A DNA stretch of 64,000 bases from JAGVSR01 sp963825555 (GTDB lineage: Bacteria; Pseudomonadota; Alphaproteobacteria; Rhizobiales; Hyphomicrobiaceae), in NCBI GenBank assembly GCA_963825555.1, contig CAWGTZ010000022.1, forward strand, positions 1 to 64,000, in the 5' to 3' direction. Of this stretch, positions 18,169 through 27,388 are shown in pieces. Under the pieces are notes generated by a model. The model made no database searches and was not told the DNA's origin. It saw only the letters and a program-made list of their open reading frames with translations. How positions within the stretch are numbered: the stretch's first letter is position 1; every line of letters begins with the position of its first letter. The translations under genes were made by a program, and so were the position numbers.

Positions 18169-18536
18169 GCGTAACCCCTTAGACGCTGGCACCTCGCCGG
18201 TATGACGAGGTCTTGAAAAATGGCGACCTTCGAACCTCTCATCCCACCCCCGTAGGACGACTTCGATTCAGGTGCCTGCTCAGCTAGCCCAAGCCTTAAC
18301 GAAGCGTGAAGCACAATTGCCCGTTTGACAGTTTCACGACGGAGAATTGTGGCCGCGTCGACACAAAGTCCTTGATTTGCAAAGCTTTTGCTACAGTTTT
18401 GTGACAGCGCAGCTACCGTTCTGCGACGATCGAACGAGCTAAGACACTGCCATGAGTCGCGCCTCTTTGGCGCGATCCTGGCGAACGGCGGGTCCGCTCT
18501 GCTATCAACTGGCGTGGGAGCCATCCAAGGGACGCC
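18169..18536. other. Divergent promoter region, porin 1 and UbiH-like gene
   Basis: This 368-base AT-richer stretch must hold the porin promoter and its long leader. No operator could be assigned by eye. Confidence 0.4.
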
Positions 18537-19802
18537 ATGACCACGAACTCAGCATCACCACGCGCGATCGTCGTAGGCGGCGGACCAGCCGGACTTGCCG
18601 CGGCCCTTTCGCTCGCGGCATCGGGTTTGCCTACTGCGATCGCCGCCGGGCCTCATCGTCCCGGAGGCGACGACCGCGACCGGCGAACGGCCGCGCTGTT
18701 CGCCGGTTCCGTCGAATTGCTCCGCAATCTCGGCGCCTGGGAGGCCTGCGCGCCGCACTCGGCACCACTGACAGCCATCCGCCTTGTCGACGATACCGGT
18801 CGCCTCCTAAAGGCGCCGGAGGTCACCTTCCGGGCGCGGGAGGCGGATCTTGATGCCTTCGGCTACAACGTGCCCAACGACATCCTTGTGGATGCCTTGA
18901 TGGCACGACTGCCGGCCGCCGAAGCGCTCAGCGTTCATACGACTGCCGGTGCGCACGTGAAGCGGATCGGCGAAGAAAGCGTCGAAGTCGCCCTTGCGGA
19001 GGGCGGCTCACTGACCGCACCTCTCGTTGCCGCTGCCGATGGGCGCAAGTCCCCTGCGCGGGAGACAGCGGGCATATCGGTGAAGACGTGGAGCTATCCT
19101 CAGAGTGCGCTCGTCACCTGGTTTACGCATCAGCGCGATCACGAGGGCGTTTCAACTGAGTTCCACCGCCCCACAGGTCCCTTCACGACCGTTCCAATGC
19201 CAGGACATGCCTCCAGCCTCGTTTGGGTGGAGGAACCGCGGGAAGCAGAACGTCTCTCAGCCCTTTCCGAAACTGAGATGCGCCGCGCCATCGAACGGCG
19301 CCTCAACGGGCTCCTCGGCACCGTCGGCGAGATCGGCCCCCGCGCGGTGTTCCCCTTGAGCGGTCTCACCCCCGACGTGTTCGCGAAAAACCGCATCGCT
19401 CTCGTTGGCGAGTTGGGACACGTTATCCCCCCTATCGGCGCTCAGGGGTTGAACCTTGGCCTGCGCGATGCCGCGTCGCTGGCCGATTGCGCCGCCGAAG
19501 CCGTGGCCCGCGGGGCAGATCCCGGCGGCCCCGAAGTTCTCGATCGCTACAGCCGGTTGCGCGCCCCCGATGTGAACTCGCGCATCACCACCGTCGACAT
19601 TCTCAACCGGTCGCTGCTCTCGCCCTACCTGCCCGTGCACCTGATGCGCGGCTTCGGGTTGCATCTCCTGAATACGCTCGGCCCCTTGCGGCGGCGTCTT
19701 GTTCACGAGGGCGTTCAGCCGTCGGGCACCGTGCCCCGTCTCATGCAAAAGGGCGGACTGGCCCTTTTCTCGAACGGGGATTTCGCCAACAGCCCGGCTT
19801 GA
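18537..19802 (+). CDS. FAD-dependent hydroxylase of the UbiH/UbiL/COQ6 family
   Basis: The 421-residue protein opens with a dinucleotide-binding fold IVVGGGPAGLAAALSLAASG (residues 11-30). It carries the second FAD motif RIALVGELGHVIPPIGAQGLNLGLRDAASLA, in which the usual D-A-A-H is G-E-L-G-H; the family's GQGxN becomes GAQGLN. Members hydroxylate the ring of ubiquinone precursors at the membrane. In alphaproteobacteria one UbiL-type enzyme can serve several positions, so the exact position is open. The gene is followed after 106 bases by a LpxL-type gene in the same direction. Confidence 0.85.
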   Translation: MTTNSASPRAIVVGGGPAGLAAALSLAASGLPTAIAAGPHRPGGDDRDRRTAALFAGSVELLRNLGAWEACAPHSAPLTAIRLVDDTGRLLKAPEVTFRAREADLDAFGYNVPNDILVDALMARLPAAEALSVHTTAGAHVKRIGEESVEVALAEGGSLTAPLVAAADGRKSPARETAGISVKTWSYPQSALVTWFTHQRDHEGVSTEFHRPTGPFTTVPMPGHASSLVWVEEPREAERLSALSETEMRRAIERRLNGLLGTVGEIGPRAVFPLSGLTPDVFAKNRIALVGELGHVIPPIGAQGLNLGLRDAASLADCAAEAVARGADPGGPEVLDRYSRLRAPDVNSRITTVDILNRSLLSPYLPVHLMRGFGLHLLNTLGPLRRRLVHEGVQPSGTVPRLMQKGGLALFSNGDFANSPA

Positions 19803-19908
19803 CGTCCTGCCAATGGACTTGCCATGACCCGTTCATGATATCTGCAATCCGGACGATACCGTCGCGCATCGTCCCAATCGTTCCCGGCTCAAACATCGGC
19901 GGCGGTGC

Positions 19909-20829
19909 ATGACGACCGAGATCTCCCGTTGGCGCGACCTGCAATTCCGATTGGAATATGTGCTGTTACGCGCCATTACCGGACCGTTTCGGCTCATGCC
20001 GCTCGAAACAGCCGCCCGTTTTTCCGCGTGGTGGTGGCGCAGGCTCGCCCCCATCATCAATCCGAAGCGCCACGAGCGCGCGCTCGACAACCTGAAGATC
20101 GCTTTCCCTGAGAAGACGGACGAGGAGCGCCTCGCAATTTGCCTCGACCACTGGTCTAACCTCGGGCGCGTCATGGCGGAGACGATTCAGATCGACCGGC
20201 TCATTGCCGATCCCGCGCGGATCACAATCAGGCCGGCCCAGGTCTTCAACCGGTATCGCGACAAGCTCGGCCCGGCGATCGGCGTGTCCCTGCACATGGG
20301 GAATTGGGAACTGGCCATCTGGCCCTTCGTCGTTGCCAACGCGAACCCGGCCGCCGTCTACCGTTCCGTGAACAATCCCTACGTGGACCGCTACCTTCGT
20401 CACCTGCGCCGGGATCTCTACCCCGGCGGTTTATTCGGCCGCGGCCGGGTGGAAGGCGACCACGGGGACAACCAGAAGACGGCGCGTATTCTTACCGATT
20501 TCGTGCGCAATGGCGGACGGCTTGGATTGGTCTGCGATCTTTATGATCGCACCGGCATTCCGGTGATGTTCTTTGACCGGCGGGCGCGCACGCAGGCGAT
20601 CGGCGCCATGATCGCGCGGCGGGTCGGCAGCCGCATGTGGATGTCCTGCTGCCGGCGCGTCGGCACCGAGAGCCGCTTCACGGTCGAGATCAAAGAGCTG
20701 AGAGTGCCGCGAACGGCCAACCAATCAGAGGACATCCGCTGGATCATGACCGAGATGCAGGGCCAGTTCGAGGAATGGGTGCGCGAGACGCCCGAGCAGT
20801 GGATGTGGTCCAACCGCCGCTGGAGTTGA
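19909..20829 (+). CDS. Lipid A biosynthesis acyltransferase (LpxL/HtrB family)
   Basis: The 306-residue protein carries the catalytic H-x4-E motif as His129-MGNW-Glu134 and an N-terminal hydrophobic anchor (residues 15-30). It also has the family block GLVCDLYDRTGIPVMFFDRRA and a C-terminal EQWMWSNRRW, close to the usual P-E-Q-W-x-W-x-H-R-R-W. It would add a secondary fatty acyl chain to lipid A at the cytoplasmic face of the inner membrane. The ATG at 19909 starts directly at MTTEISRWRDLQ. It is convergent with the GH3 gene, with 36 bases between them. Confidence 0.92.
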   Translation: MTTEISRWRDLQFRLEYVLLRAITGPFRLMPLETAARFSAWWWRRLAPIINPKRHERALDNLKIAFPEKTDEERLAICLDHWSNLGRVMAETIQIDRLIADPARITIRPAQVFNRYRDKLGPAIGVSLHMGNWELAIWPFVVANANPAAVYRSVNNPYVDRYLRHLRRDLYPGGLFGRGRVEGDHGDNQKTARILTDFVRNGGRLGLVCDLYDRTGIPVMFFDRRARTQAIGAMIARRVGSRMWMSCCRRVGTESRFTVEIKELRVPRTANQSEDIRWIMTEMQGQFEEWVRETPEQWMWSNRRWS

Positions 20830-20865
20830 GCCCTCCTCCGCGCTGTACTTTGGCGTTACGAGGGC

Positions 20866-22279
20866 CTACGGCGTGGCGTCCGCATCCGTGGCTGTGCTCG
20901 TGGCCTTGGGGACCGGCAGCTCGATTGCCGGGGCAATAGGGAAAGGATAGGCGGAAAGCCGCTTGATGCTGGCGGCCCGCTTGTCGGCATCGATCTCGCC
21001 TTTCGCGTCGGCTTCGAGCAATGCGGTCATCACAGCATTGAGATGCTTCTCGCTGTACGAAACCAACACGAGATCCACGCCCGCATTGAGGGCCTTCACA
21101 GCAGCCCCTCCGACACCCTGCGACGATCGCGTAACCGCGCCCATGGAAAAATCGTCGGTGATGAGCAGACCCTCATGCTGCCAGTTCGTACGCATCAGTC
21201 CCGGTCACAACCGGCTCGGAGAAGGACGCGGGCACGGCCTTGTCGATCTCCGCAAGCCGCACATGGCCAAGCATGGTGACGACGTGCGGCCGGCTCATGA
21301 GATCGCGGAAAGGTATCCAGTCGGCACCGTTGAGCTCGACGATAGCAGAGCGGATTTCACCGGCGCTGCGATGCGTGTCCAGTGATACGCGCCCGAGCCC
21401 GGGGAAATGCTTGATGGTGCAGTAAACACCTGCGGTCGCAAGGGTATCGCAGTACCAGCCTGACACGTCCCTCACGATGTTGGGATCTGAGGAGAGGGCC
21501 CGGTGGCGCAGTTGCGTCTGCCCATCGCTGCGCCGTTTGGGGTCGATCATGAGATCTACGACCGGCGAGAAATTGAGATTTACCCCAACACGGTTCAACT
21601 CCGCAGCCTGCAGGCGCGCGTACTCTTCCACCGCCGCCTTCATATCTCCTTCCGGCGGAAGTTTCCGGATTACCCGGGCGAGACTGGACTGTCGCTTCAA
21701 AGGCGGCGTCAGGCGCGAGACTGAACCGCCTTCCTGATCGGCTGAGATGATGAGCGGTGGCAGGCCCTGGCTGCGGCGGATCTCCTGCAGCGAATCCATC
21801 TCCGCCCGAATGTCTTCGGCCTTGCGGCGACGAACGTTGTGGTCGGTGACGAATATTCCGGCAATGGCTTTTCTTTCCACCAGCGCTTTAACGTCGGCGA
21901 TCGAATGATAGCCAATGATGATGTGCCGGCCGATCCGCTCCAGAGCCTCCGGATCGGCGGCGAGCAGCTCCTTCCGGCTGAGAACTTTTCCGGCAGCGGT
22001 CTCTCCTGCCGTCGCGGCCTTGGCAGGTGATCTTGTTTGCGCGCGCTTGCGCTTCGTCTTGGCTGCGACCTCCCCCCGCGCCGCGACCGCCTGCCAAAGC
22101 GAGGGGGGATCGGCTGTCGCTGAACCGGGCATGGCGGCCATCACCATGAGCGCAGTCGAAGCCGCAAGCAGGCAGACGTGGCGCCCCGCCGGGCGAAACC
22201 GGCACAGACGACTGCGATGGTATGTCTCGACCCGCACCAGATCCGTACCTCGTTTGGACGTACAGTTACCGTCAATCAC
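20866..22279 (-). pseudogene. Glycoside hydrolase family 3, NagZ-like, one frameshift
   Basis: The protein has a hydrophobic signal segment (residues ~37-55), then a GH3 barrel: IIGYHSI, GIFVTDHNVRR, LIISADQEGGSVSRL, the beta-N-acetylhexosaminidase motif KHFPGLG...LDTH, and LLITDDFSMGAV with the nucleophile Asp. The frame breaks at a GGG run near 21,205: after EPVVTG the sense continues as LMRTNWQHEGLLITDD in the next frame. One base removed restores about 460 residues. NagZ enzymes release N-acetylglucosamine from peptidoglycan fragments. The signal segment and long K/A/T-rich linker (60-105) suggest an exported form rather than the cytoplasmic NagZ. Confidence 0.85.
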
Positions 22280-22409
22280 CGCACGGATCTTAACCGACTC
22301 GCGGGCTAGCGCATCTTACCCGCCAAGGCGGTGGCCCGACCGATTGACAGACGCCGGTCCAGGCCTAATGTGCCGCGCAACAATCCCGCAACCAAAGGTA
22401 ACGACGGCC

Positions 22410-23462
22410 ATGAGCGCCACGCGCACGCCCGCCAAGCATTTCTCGCCCCTCGCTATCGGCGCCCCCGAGCCCTACCGGACACTCCCCGTGCGAATCGAGC
22501 GGATGATCCACTTCATCCCGCCGCACAATGAGAAGATCCGGGCCAAGCTTAAGGATACAATAAAACAGGTGGACGTCGTTCTCGGCAACCTGGAGGACGC
22601 CATCGCCGTGGGCGAGAAAGAGGCGGCCCGGGCAGGCTTCGTCTCCATGGCGAACGAGTTCGATTTCGGGTCCACAGGCCTATGGACGCGCATCAACTGC
22701 CTGAACTCTCCCTGGATGCTCGACGACGTGATGGAGATCGTCAAGCATGCCGGTAACAAGGTGGATGTCATCATGCTGCCCAAGGTCGAAGGGCCGTGGG
22801 ATATTCACTACCTGGACCAGTTGCTCGCGCAGCTCGAGGCCAGGTACAAGGTCAATCGGCCGATCCTTATTCATGCCATTCTCGAGACTGCGGAAGGAGT
22901 TAAGAACGTCGAGGCGATCGCGGCCTCGAGCCCGCGCATGCACGGCATGAGCCTTGGTCCGGCGGATCTTGCCGCCTCTCGCGGCATGAAGACGACCCGC
23001 GTCGGAGGCGGCCACCCAGACTATGGCGTGCTCGCCGATCCGACCACGGATGGCTCGCCGCGCGCCCATTTCCAGCAGGACCTATGGCACTACACCGTCG
23101 GCAAGATGGTCGACGCCTGCCTCTCTTACGGCCTCAAGCCCTTCTATGGTCCTTTCGGCGACTTTGCTGACGGCGCGGCCTGCGAAGCCCAGTTTCGCAA
23201 TGCCTTTCTGCAAGGCTGCCTCGGCGCGTGGTCGCTGCACCCCTCGCAAATCGAGATCGCCAAACGTGTGTTCTCTCCCGACCCGAAAGAAGTCCTGTTC
23301 GCCCGCCGCATTCTGGAGGCGATGCCTGACGGCACAGGTGCCGTCATGATCGACGGCAAGATGCAGGACGACGCAACCTGGAAGCAGGCGAAGGTCATCG
23401 TTGACTTGGCGCGTCTCGTTGCCTCGAAGGATCCCGAGCGCGCCACTGCCTATGGCCTGTGA
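22410..23462 (+). CDS. mcl: L-malyl-CoA / beta-methylmalyl-CoA lyase (CitE superfamily)
   Basis: The 350-residue protein starts MSATRTPAKHFSPLAIGAP. CitE-fold motifs are visible: LGNLEDAIAVGEKEAAR (acidic metal and CoA site), TRINCLNSPW (Arg for the thioester), DVIMLPKVEGP, HAILETAEGVKNVEAIAASS and RMHGMSLGPADLAAS. The long form with the FYGPFGDFAD insertion is that of Mcl enzymes. They split malyl-CoA into acetyl-CoA and glyoxylate in the serine cycle, or work in the ethylmalonyl-CoA pathway. The ATG at 22410 is chosen at the family N-terminus. Its TGA overlaps the start of hspQ (TGATG). No other serine-cycle gene is in the window. Confidence 0.9.
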   Translation: MSATRTPAKHFSPLAIGAPEPYRTLPVRIERMIHFIPPHNEKIRAKLKDTIKQVDVVLGNLEDAIAVGEKEAARAGFVSMANEFDFGSTGLWTRINCLNSPWMLDDVMEIVKHAGNKVDVIMLPKVEGPWDIHYLDQLLAQLEARYKVNRPILIHAILETAEGVKNVEAIAASSPRMHGMSLGPADLAASRGMKTTRVGGGHPDYGVLADPTTDGSPRAHFQQDLWHYTVGKMVDACLSYGLKPFYGPFGDFADGAACEAQFRNAFLQGCLGAWSLHPSQIEIAKRVFSPDPKEVLFARRILEAMPDGTGAVMIDGKMQDDATWKQAKVIVDLARLVASKDPERATAYGL

Positions 23463-24160
23463 TGACAAAGAAGCCGCGCCTTAGCAGCAAGCCTCGCTCT
23501 CCCTTGACACGCGCCACGAGAGCGGCGCGTAATTCCGCTATGAGCATGAAGCGCAAAGACACGGAAGCCACCCCGACCAAGCCGGGGGGCAGGGTGCGGG
23601 CGTCCGATCAGAAGGCAGGATCGAAGCCGTCTCGGAAGACGGCTGGCAAGGCCGCCGTTCCGGCCAAGGCGGCCGCACGTGCGAAGGCTGCCTCAAAAAC
23701 GACGGCTGCGTCCAAAGTTGCGAAAGCTGCCCGGGACGCGAAGCCACGCATCGTGGTTAAGAAGAAGCCTGTAAAAACCGCCAAGTCCAAGACGCGCATT
23801 CGCGGCCCGCGCAACGCGCGAAATCACCAGCCGGTCTCCCTCGCACGCTTCGCAGTCGGCGATGTCGTCCGCCACCGGTATTATCCCTTTCGGGGTGTCA
23901 TATTTGATATCGACCCGGTGTTCGCCAATACCGAGGAGTGGTGGCAGGCGATCCCGCAAAACATGCGCCCGCGCAAGAACCAGCCATTCTACCATCTGCT
24001 CGCGGAGAACGCGGAGACCGAATACATCGCCTATGTCTCGGAACAGAATCTGCTCCCCGACACCAGCGGCGCGCCGCTGCGGCATCCCCAGGTCGCCGAA
24101 TATTTCATCGAGGACGAGGATGGCCGATATCGTCCGGTCTTCTTTTCGATGCTGAACTAG
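23462..24160 (+). CDS. hspQ: HspQ-type protein with long Lys/Ala-rich N-terminal tail
   Basis: Residues ~128-228 are a complete HspQ (YccV-like) domain: ARFAVGDVVRHRYYPFRGVI, FDIDPVFANTEEWW, PFYHLLAE, YIAYVSEQNLLPD, PVFFSMLN. HspQ stimulates Lon and binds hemimethylated DNA in the enterobacterial relative. About 125 residues precede it, rich in Lys, Ala, Pro, Ser and Arg (AGKAAVPAKAAARAKAASK, VVKKKPVKTAKSK), resembling bacterial H1-like tails. The ATG at 23462 overlaps the mcl stop; a later start at 23539 would still leave about 100 tail residues. Expression is probably coupled to mcl. Confidence 0.85.
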   Translation: MTKKPRLSSKPRSPLTRATRAARNSAMSMKRKDTEATPTKPGGRVRASDQKAGSKPSRKTAGKAAVPAKAAARAKAASKTTAASKVAKAARDAKPRIVVKKKPVKTAKSKTRIRGPRNARNHQPVSLARFAVGDVVRHRYYPFRGVIFDIDPVFANTEEWWQAIPQNMRPRKNQPFYHLLAENAETEYIAYVSEQNLLPDTSGAPLRHPQVAEYFIEDEDGRYRPVFFSMLN

Positions 24161-24235
24161 GTCGCGCGCGACGGCGACTATCGCCTCCATCGGGCGCGCA
24201 ACGGCCCCCGTCATTTCATCAGTTCATAGCCCATA

Positions 24236-24268
24236 GAAAAAACCGCCCGGTGCGTGACCGGGCGGTTC
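24236..24268 (-). terminator. Rho-independent terminator
   Basis: The inverted repeat AACCGCCCGGT / ACCGGGCGGTT (11 bp, loop CACGC on the minus strand) is followed on the minus strand by TTTTTTC. It ends the IalB-like gene and may also stop hspQ read-through. Confidence 0.88.
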
Positions 24269-24306
24269 GTCTGGCATCATCTTTTCAGGTCGCGCCGACA
24301 GAGACC

Positions 24307-25128
24307 TTACTGGGCCTTTTTGGCCGGGGGATTCGAACTTGTCGTAGTCGGGGGCGCGCCCGGCCCGTCGGTCGGCAGGTTCTTCATCTGCTCGGCCTTG
24401 AATTTTTCCATGGCCTGGCGCTGGCGATCGCGGATCTGAGCCATCAACTGGCCACGGGCCTTCTTATACTCGGCGTTGTCGACGGGCTTGCCGGCAAATG
24501 CCTCACTGAAGCCGTCGAGGGGAACCGGGAAACCGATCGGCTGGGCCGCTGCGTTCATGGCAACGACCATGAGCCCGCCGCCGGCCTTCATCTGATCAAT
24601 GATGGCCGCGTCAGCCGTGATCTCGGCTGTGCAGCCAGAGGCATGACACAGCGAGTACTTGAGATCGATCGGCTTCAGTTCCTTGTCGTCGACCTTCTCG
24701 TTCTTGGCGACCTTGGCCCACTGTTCCTTGGTGTAAACCGCGGCGCGCAGACCCGGAGGCAGTGCCATGCCGAGCGGAACCATGATCATCAGATGCTTGT
24801 CAGGCTTGCCTTCCACCTCACGGATGGCGGCCGAAACCAGCACCATGCCCGAGTTGCCGTCGAGGCGCTCATGATGCGTCAGGCAAATGTTCTTCTCTTC
24901 TTTGGCTTCCTTGCCGTCCTCGCCCTTCTTCATGAGCGGAGCTTTTTCGCACAGCTTCACCCAGGCGCTTTTGTTTGCGGCTTCGTCCTTCTTGGCGGGA
25001 GCCGCGGCGGGCTTGGCGGGGGCCGCGTCCTGGGCCAGGGCCGGAGAGCCTGCCAAGGCAACCCCGAGCATCAGGCCCGCGGCCAGCGCGCTACCCGAGC
25101 TGCGACCAAAAATACCAGCGTGTGCCAT
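24307..25128 (-). CDS. Invasion-associated locus B (IalB) family exported protein
   Basis: The 273-residue protein starts MAHAGIFGRSSG, with a signal peptide ending SPALA. An Ala/Lys/Pro-rich stretch follows, then the IalB domain: WVKLCEKAP, ICLTHHERLD, IREVEGKPDKHLMIMVPLGMALPPGLRA, YSLCHASGCTAEI. Cysteines in LCEK, ICLT, LCHA and GCTA fit two disulfides. The C-terminus (RGQLMAQIRDRQRQAMEKFKA) is a charged helix ending in a Pro/Ser/Thr tail. The family is common in the periplasm of Rhizobiales; no biochemical role is established. It is followed by a strong terminator. Confidence 0.9.
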   Translation of the reverse strand: MAHAGIFGRSSGSALAAGLMLGVALAGSPALAQDAAPAKPAAAPAKKDEAANKSAWVKLCEKAPLMKKGEDGKEAKEEKNICLTHHERLDGNSGMVLVSAAIREVEGKPDKHLMIMVPLGMALPPGLRAAVYTKEQWAKVAKNEKVDDKELKPIDLKYSLCHASGCTAEITADAAIIDQMKAGGGLMVVAMNAAAQPIGFPVPLDGFSEAFAGKPVDNAEYKKARGQLMAQIRDRQRQAMEKFKAEQMKNLPTDGPGAPPTTTSSNPPAKKAQ

Positions 25129-25542
25129 CGGAAATTCGACCTTTCTTTCTGAGCCGGTCCCGCCGGCTCCGCCCCTCTTCGGCGCGCGCTCTTGCGATCT
25201 GGGGACACGAAGGTCCGATCGACAGCAGAGGGAGCCCGCAAACCAATACAGCGCCATGTCGCGCTGTCCGAGGGGCACTAAGGCTCGGAATGCGGCAATC
25301 CCGTGACCTCACGGGACCGGTCCCGCTCATGCACAGGGAGAAGCGGCCTCCTCGTTGCAAACCGGCCACGGATTGGTCGCCTTCCCGGTTCAGACTTCTC
25401 GCCACGGAAGTGCTAACCCTATGGCAGAATAGTGCTAAAGCTCCTCGGACACATGCCAGCGACGACCTCGTCCCGATGCACCGGTGTTCCGCCGGTCGGA
25501 AGAGCGAACCCCCGCCAGGTGGAAGACGTGACCGGAAGTCTC
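25129..25542. other. Divergent upstream region
   Basis: This lies between the IalB-like gene and the peptide-binding protein gene. No gene is supported; it must contain both promoters, which I cannot place. Confidence 0.4.
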
Positions 25543-27342
25543 ATGCCCCGAACCAGGACGCTCCTGGCCACCTTCGCGCTGGCCGCGACGCTCATTTCGC
25601 CAGTGCGCGCGCAGGACGCCGCGCATGCACTCGCTATGCATGGAAAACCCAAGTATCCGGCAGGCTTCACACATTTCTCCCACGTCAATCCGGAAGCCCC
25701 CAAGGGTGGACGGGTTGTGCTGGGGCAAACGGGCTCGTTCGACACGCTTAACCCGCTCATCATTCGCGGAGAGGCCGCGGTGGGCGTCCGCGACTGGGTC
25801 TATGAGACACTCATGGCACGCAGTATGGACGAGCCATTCACGATGTACGGACTCATTGCGAAAAGCGCCGAGACGCCGCCCGACCGCAAGTGGGTGACCT
25901 TCAACCTCGACCCGCAGGCCCGCTTCTCCGACGGCCAGCCGATCACCGCAGACGACGTGATCTTTTCCATGGAGGTGCTGCGCGAACGCGGCCGGCCCAA
26001 TCATCGCAATTCCTACAAGAAGGTCGTGCGCACCGAACGCCTTTCCGACCACGCGGTACGTTTTGTCTTCAACGACAGCGGCGACCGGGAAATGCCCCTC
26101 ATCATGGCCTCCATGCCGGTTCTGCCGAAGCATCTGCTGACACCGGAAACCTTCGAGCGCACGACGCTTCAGCCCGTCGTCGGCTCCGGCCCGTACGTGA
26201 TCGCCGCCGTCGATCCCGGCCGGTCGATCACCTACCGCCGCAATCCCGACTACTGGGGCCGCGATCTGCCTGTTAACCGCGGGCGTTTCAACTTCGAGGA
26301 AATCCGCTACGAGTATTTTCGTGACACGTCGGTGCAGTTCGAGGCTTTCAAGTCAGGTGTCATCGATATCCGCACAGAGGACGATCCAAAGCTCTGGTCC
26401 GGAGGCTACGACATTCCCGCCAAGCGCGAGGGGCGCATTCTAACGCGTGAGATCGAGACAGGCCTGCCGGCCGGCATGTCGGCGCTGGCGTTCAACATTC
26501 GCAGGCCTGTTTTCCAAGACCCGCGGGTGCGCCAGGGGCTGATCCTTCTCTTCAACTTCGAATGGGTGAACAAGACGCTCTATCACGGCCTCTACAAGCG
26601 CACGGAGAGCTTCTTCGAGCGCTCGCATCTGTCCTCGGCCGGCAAGCCGGCGGACGCGCACGAGCGCCAACTGCTGGCGCCCTTCCCCGATGCCGTATTA
26701 CCCGCCGTGATGGAGGGCCGGTACCGAATGCCGGTAAGCGATGGCACGGGCCACAATCGCGACAACGCCCGGGAAGCGTTCCGCTTGTTCGGTGAGGCCG
26801 GCTACGTCATCGAGGACGGCCGCCTCGTGCATTCCAAAAGCAAACAGCCCCTCTCCTTCGAGATCCTGGCGGGCTCCACCGTGCAGCAGCGGCTGATCGC
26901 CAGCTACGTTTCCGACCTTGCCAAGCTCGGCATCCGCGCGCGCCTGCGCGTCGTGGACAGCGCCCAATACCAGTCCCGCCTCAAGGACTATGACTACGAT
27001 ATGATCCAGACCGCTTGGCCCTCTTCGCTCTCTCCGGGCAATGAACAGGTCTTCCGGTGGGATAGCCGTACGGCCGACATGCCAGGGTCATTCAACTTCG
27101 TGGGCGTGAAGAACCCTGCCGTGGACAGCATGATCAAGCGCCTGCTTGAGGCGGAGACGGAGGAAGATTTCATCTCCGCCGTCCGGGCGCTGGACCGCGT
27201 GCTACTCTCGGGGCACTACGTGATCCCCCTGTTCCACGCCTCGCGACAGTGGGTCGCCCACTGGCGGCACGTCAAGGGGCCCGAGACGCTCCCCTTATGG
27301 GGTTACACTCTCGACAGCTGGTGGATTGAGGGGCAGAAGTAA
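25543..27342 (+). CDS. YejA-like periplasmic peptide-binding protein (SBP family 5)
   Basis: The start is the ATG at 25543 (GGAAG upstream), giving 599 residues with a signal peptide MPRTRTLLATFALAATLISPVRA. Family 5 features are visible: HFSHVNPEAPKGGRVVLG, FDTLNPLIIRG, VTFNLDPQARFSDGQPITADDVIFS, VGSGPYVIAAVDPGRSITYRRNPDYWG, YDYDMIQTAWPSS. The FSHVNPEAPKGG and AGMSALAFNIRRPVFQD segments are typical of the YejA/microcin-C type. It would deliver oligopeptides, perhaps murein peptides, to an ABC importer. No permease or ATPase gene is adjacent. Confidence 0.9.
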   Translation: MPRTRTLLATFALAATLISPVRAQDAAHALAMHGKPKYPAGFTHFSHVNPEAPKGGRVVLGQTGSFDTLNPLIIRGEAAVGVRDWVYETLMARSMDEPFTMYGLIAKSAETPPDRKWVTFNLDPQARFSDGQPITADDVIFSMEVLRERGRPNHRNSYKKVVRTERLSDHAVRFVFNDSGDREMPLIMASMPVLPKHLLTPETFERTTLQPVVGSGPYVIAAVDPGRSITYRRNPDYWGRDLPVNRGRFNFEEIRYEYFRDTSVQFEAFKSGVIDIRTEDDPKLWSGGYDIPAKREGRILTREIETGLPAGMSALAFNIRRPVFQDPRVRQGLILLFNFEWVNKTLYHGLYKRTESFFERSHLSSAGKPADAHERQLLAPFPDAVLPAVMEGRYRMPVSDGTGHNRDNAREAFRLFGEAGYVIEDGRLVHSKSKQPLSFEILAGSTVQQRLIASYVSDLAKLGIRARLRVVDSAQYQSRLKDYDYDMIQTAWPSSLSPGNEQVFRWDSRTADMPGSFNFVGVKNPAVDSMIKRLLEAETEEDFISAVRALDRVLLSGHYVIPLFHASRQWVAHWRHVKGPETLPLWGYTLDSWWIEGQK

Positions 27343-27388
27343 CGCCTTCCGGCTGCTTTGCCATTCCGCCGCTGATACCACGCCTTAT

